Source: an uncultured Chitinophagaceae bacterium | GTDB taxonomy: Bacteria > Bacteroidota > Bacteroidia > Chitinophagales > Chitinophagaceae | DNA length: 13,083 nucleotides | Assembly (NCBI GenBank): GCA_903841915.1 | Contig: CAIMKO010000514.1 | Coordinates: forward strand, 1-13,083 | Direction of reading: 5' to 3' | In this document: positions 11,651 to 13,083 of the stretch, piece by piece | Numbering within the stretch: position 1 is the first letter of the stretch | Layout of the letters: each line of letters starts with the position of its first letter | Position numbers and translations under genes: made by a program | Notes under the pieces: model-generated | What the model saw: the letters and a program-made list of their open reading frames with translations, nothing else | Databases searched by the model: none | What the model was told of the DNA's origin: nothing

Positions 11651-12985
11651 ATGAAGAAAGTTCTCTTGTTTTTAATAGCTGCGGGAATAGCGGTTACATC
11701 GTTTAGTCAGGAATCCATCGCCCCAAGCTGGAAAAAAAGACCAACACTCGGTATTAATTTTTTCCTTAAAGATTTTATTTCACCAGATTTAATTGGTCAT
11801 AACGGATTGGGTCTATTCCTTAGAGGAAAATATCCTGCTATGAATACTATGAGCCCTGGTTTTGGTATTCAGTATTTGCAGGGACTTTCTGAGTATGTTG
11901 ACTTTTCTGCTAATTTGAATAGTTCATTTTTGAAATACACATTTTATGATGGAAGTAAAGCTCAAAATGATCAATTCTTATTAGAAACAAGTGCTGCATT
12001 GAACCTCAAATTATTACCTGATAATTATGTGGTTGATCCTTACGTTACTGTAGGTGTTGGTGCTTCAATGCTGGCAGGAACTTATTTTGGTGCATACGCT
12101 CCGGTAGGTGCAGGTTTTCAATTTGCTTTAGGAGATGGTGCTTTCTTGAATCTTCAATGGTTATATAATCTTAGAGTTTCAGATAACACAAACTATAATT
12201 TCCAATATTCATTAGGGTTCGCTTCACCGCTTACAGAAAAGAAACAACCTAAACTGGCTCCTCTACCGGTTCCTCCACCGCCTGTTGTTGAAAAAGATAC
12301 AGATGGCGATGGTATCGTTGACAGTAAAGACAAATGTCCAACTGTTCCAGGCCTTGCTAAATATGATGGTTGTCCTGTACCTGATACAGATGGTGATGGC
12401 ATCAATGATGAAAATGATAAATGCCCTACAGTAAAAGGTTTGGCAAGATATAACGGCTGTCCAATTCCTGATACAGATAAGGATGGCATCAATGACGAAG
12501 AAGATTCTTGTAAAACAGTACCGGGAGTTGCACGCTATCATGGCTGTCCTATTCCTGACAAAGATGGTGATGGTGTAAATGATGAAGAAGACAAATGTCC
12601 TGAATATCCCGGACCTGCTTCAAATCATGGTTGCCCTGAACTAAAAGAAATTCATGCAGAAAATGTACTGTTTGCAATAAACCAAGCGATCCTGACTAAG
12701 AAAGCAACTGTTGAGTTAGATAGAGGTGCTACACTTCTTAATACCAAATATCCTCATACAAGTATCTTGATCGAAGGATATACTTCAAACACAGGTACAG
12801 CTCAGCATAACCTTGTATTATCTCAAAAGAGAGCTGATGCAGTAAAAGCATACTTGGTGAAGAAAGGTGTAAGTGCAGACAGATTAACTGCAACCGGTTA
12901 TGGTATTGCAAATCCTGTGGCTGATAACAAAACACAAGCAGGAAGAGATCTTAACAGAAGAGTTGAGTTTAAAGTAAAACAATAA
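11651..12985 (+). CDS. OmpA-family outer-membrane protein with TSP type 3 repeats
   Basis: A 444-residue outer-membrane protein. Residues 1-19 are a signal peptide (MKKVLLFLIAAGIAVTSFS). About 25-195 form a predicted membrane beta-barrel with alternating hydrophobic strands and aromatic ends. A Pro-rich hinge (LAPLPVPPPPVVE) leads to four 29-residue calcium-binding thrombospondin type 3 repeats (216-331; DTDGDGIND, then KCP, then GCP). Residues about 340-444 are an OmpA C-terminal peptidoglycan-binding domain (ILIEGYTSNTG, LSQKRADAVKAYL, GYGIANPVADN, NRRVEF). The Asp that normally follows the Thr in GHTDNTG is Ser379 here, while the partner Arg394 is kept, so peptidoglycan binding may be altered. 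It likely links the outer membrane to the wall and may be abundant. It has its own promoter box and a strong terminator. Confidence 0.93.
   Translation: MKKVLLFLIAAGIAVTSFSQESIAPSWKKRPTLGINFFLKDFISPDLIGHNGLGLFLRGKYPAMNTMSPGFGIQYLQGLSEYVDFSANLNSSFLKYTFYDGSKAQNDQFLLETSAALNLKLLPDNYVVDPYVTVGVGASMLAGTYFGAYAPVGAGFQFALGDGAFLNLQWLYNLRVSDNTNYNFQYSLGFASPLTEKKQPKLAPLPVPPPPVVEKDTDGDGIVDSKDKCPTVPGLAKYDGCPVPDTDGDGINDENDKCPTVKGLARYNGCPIPDTDKDGINDEEDSCKTVPGVARYHGCPIPDKDGDGVNDEEDKCPEYPGPASNHGCPELKEIHAENVLFAINQAILTKKATVELDRGATLLNTKYPHTSILIEGYTSNTGTAQHNLVLSQKRADAVKAYLVKKGVSADRLTATGYGIANPVADNKTQAGRDLNRRVEFKVKQ
12296..12643 (+). repeat. Four 87-bp coding repeats (TSP type 3)
   Basis: Units start at 12296, 12383, 12470 and 12557, each encoding 29 residues with the DxDxDGxxD calcium loop, one mid-unit cysteine and a terminal GCP. 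The spacing is exact, so expansion by unequal recombination is plausible. The fourth unit is the most diverged (EYPGPASNHG). Confidence 0.9.
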
Positions 12986-13006
12986 TCAAATAAGATTATA
13001 ACTAAT

Positions 13007-13038
13007 AAAAAATCCCGCTCATGTAGCGGGATTTTTTA
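13007..13038 (+). terminator. Rho-independent terminator after the OmpA-like gene
   Basis: A perfect 13-bp stem pairs 13007-13019 with 13025-13037 around the loop CATGT. It has an A6 tract on the left and a T6 tract on the right, so it could work in both directions. It lies 21 nt after the stop. The last 45 nt of the window show nothing further. Confidence 0.92.
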
Positions 13039-13083
13039 TTAGTATAAGGTTAAAGAAAAAGTATATGTAGTTTGAAAAAATAA

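Overview
The window looks like a chromosomal segment from the Bacteroidota, most likely Chitinophagaceae or a near relative (family level is an inference). The signs are: no Shine-Dalgarno sequences before most genes, two good matches to the Bacteroidota -7 promoter box TAnnTTTG, a DAHP synthase with a C-terminal chorismate mutase as found in this phylum, Bacteroidota-type motifs in PheA and EPSP synthase, and an OmpA-like protein with thrombospondin type 3 repeats. Base composition is moderately AT-rich.

Layout. Positions 1-75 hold the end of an upstream unit with a strong terminator. Positions 81-9735 are an aromatic amino acid cluster, all on the + strand: pheA, a PLP aminotransferase, tyrA, a DEAD-box RNA helicase with its own promoter, DAHP synthase/chorismate mutase, aroB, aroA and aroC. 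The shikimate steps AroD/AroQ, AroE and AroK are not in the window. The enzymes present open the pathway (DAHP synthase, AroB), finish chorismate (AroA, AroC), and carry chorismate on to phenylalanine and tyrosine (chorismate mutase, PheA, TyrA, aminotransferase). Two small genes follow on the same strand (a DUF952 protein and a thiamine-binding/MTH1187-type protein). Next come a convergent VanX-like D-Ala-D-Ala dipeptidase and, divergent from it, a short RlpA-like secreted protein. The window ends with an OmpA-family outer-membrane protein and its terminator.

The most unusual content is not a gene but the repeats threaded through the aromatic cluster. (1) Seven short GC-rich elements share one plan: a C-run, a 3-4 nt loop, a complementary G-run, a short spacer and a second G-run. 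They lie at gene junctions and inside coding sequence. Three are in frame inside aroA, one encodes part of the aminotransferase N-terminus, and one supplies the last codons and stop of pheA. (2) Degenerate tandem arrays with a strict 7-nt (once 8-nt) period, each with different sequence but the same 'fixed 4-5 nt + variable 2-4 nt' design, fill most gene junctions, often running from the stop codon of one gene to the start codon of the next. One array is translated inside aroA. (3) An 82-bp imperfect palindrome follows tyrA. Together the four insertions make aroA about 45-50 codons longer than expected, apparently without breaking it.
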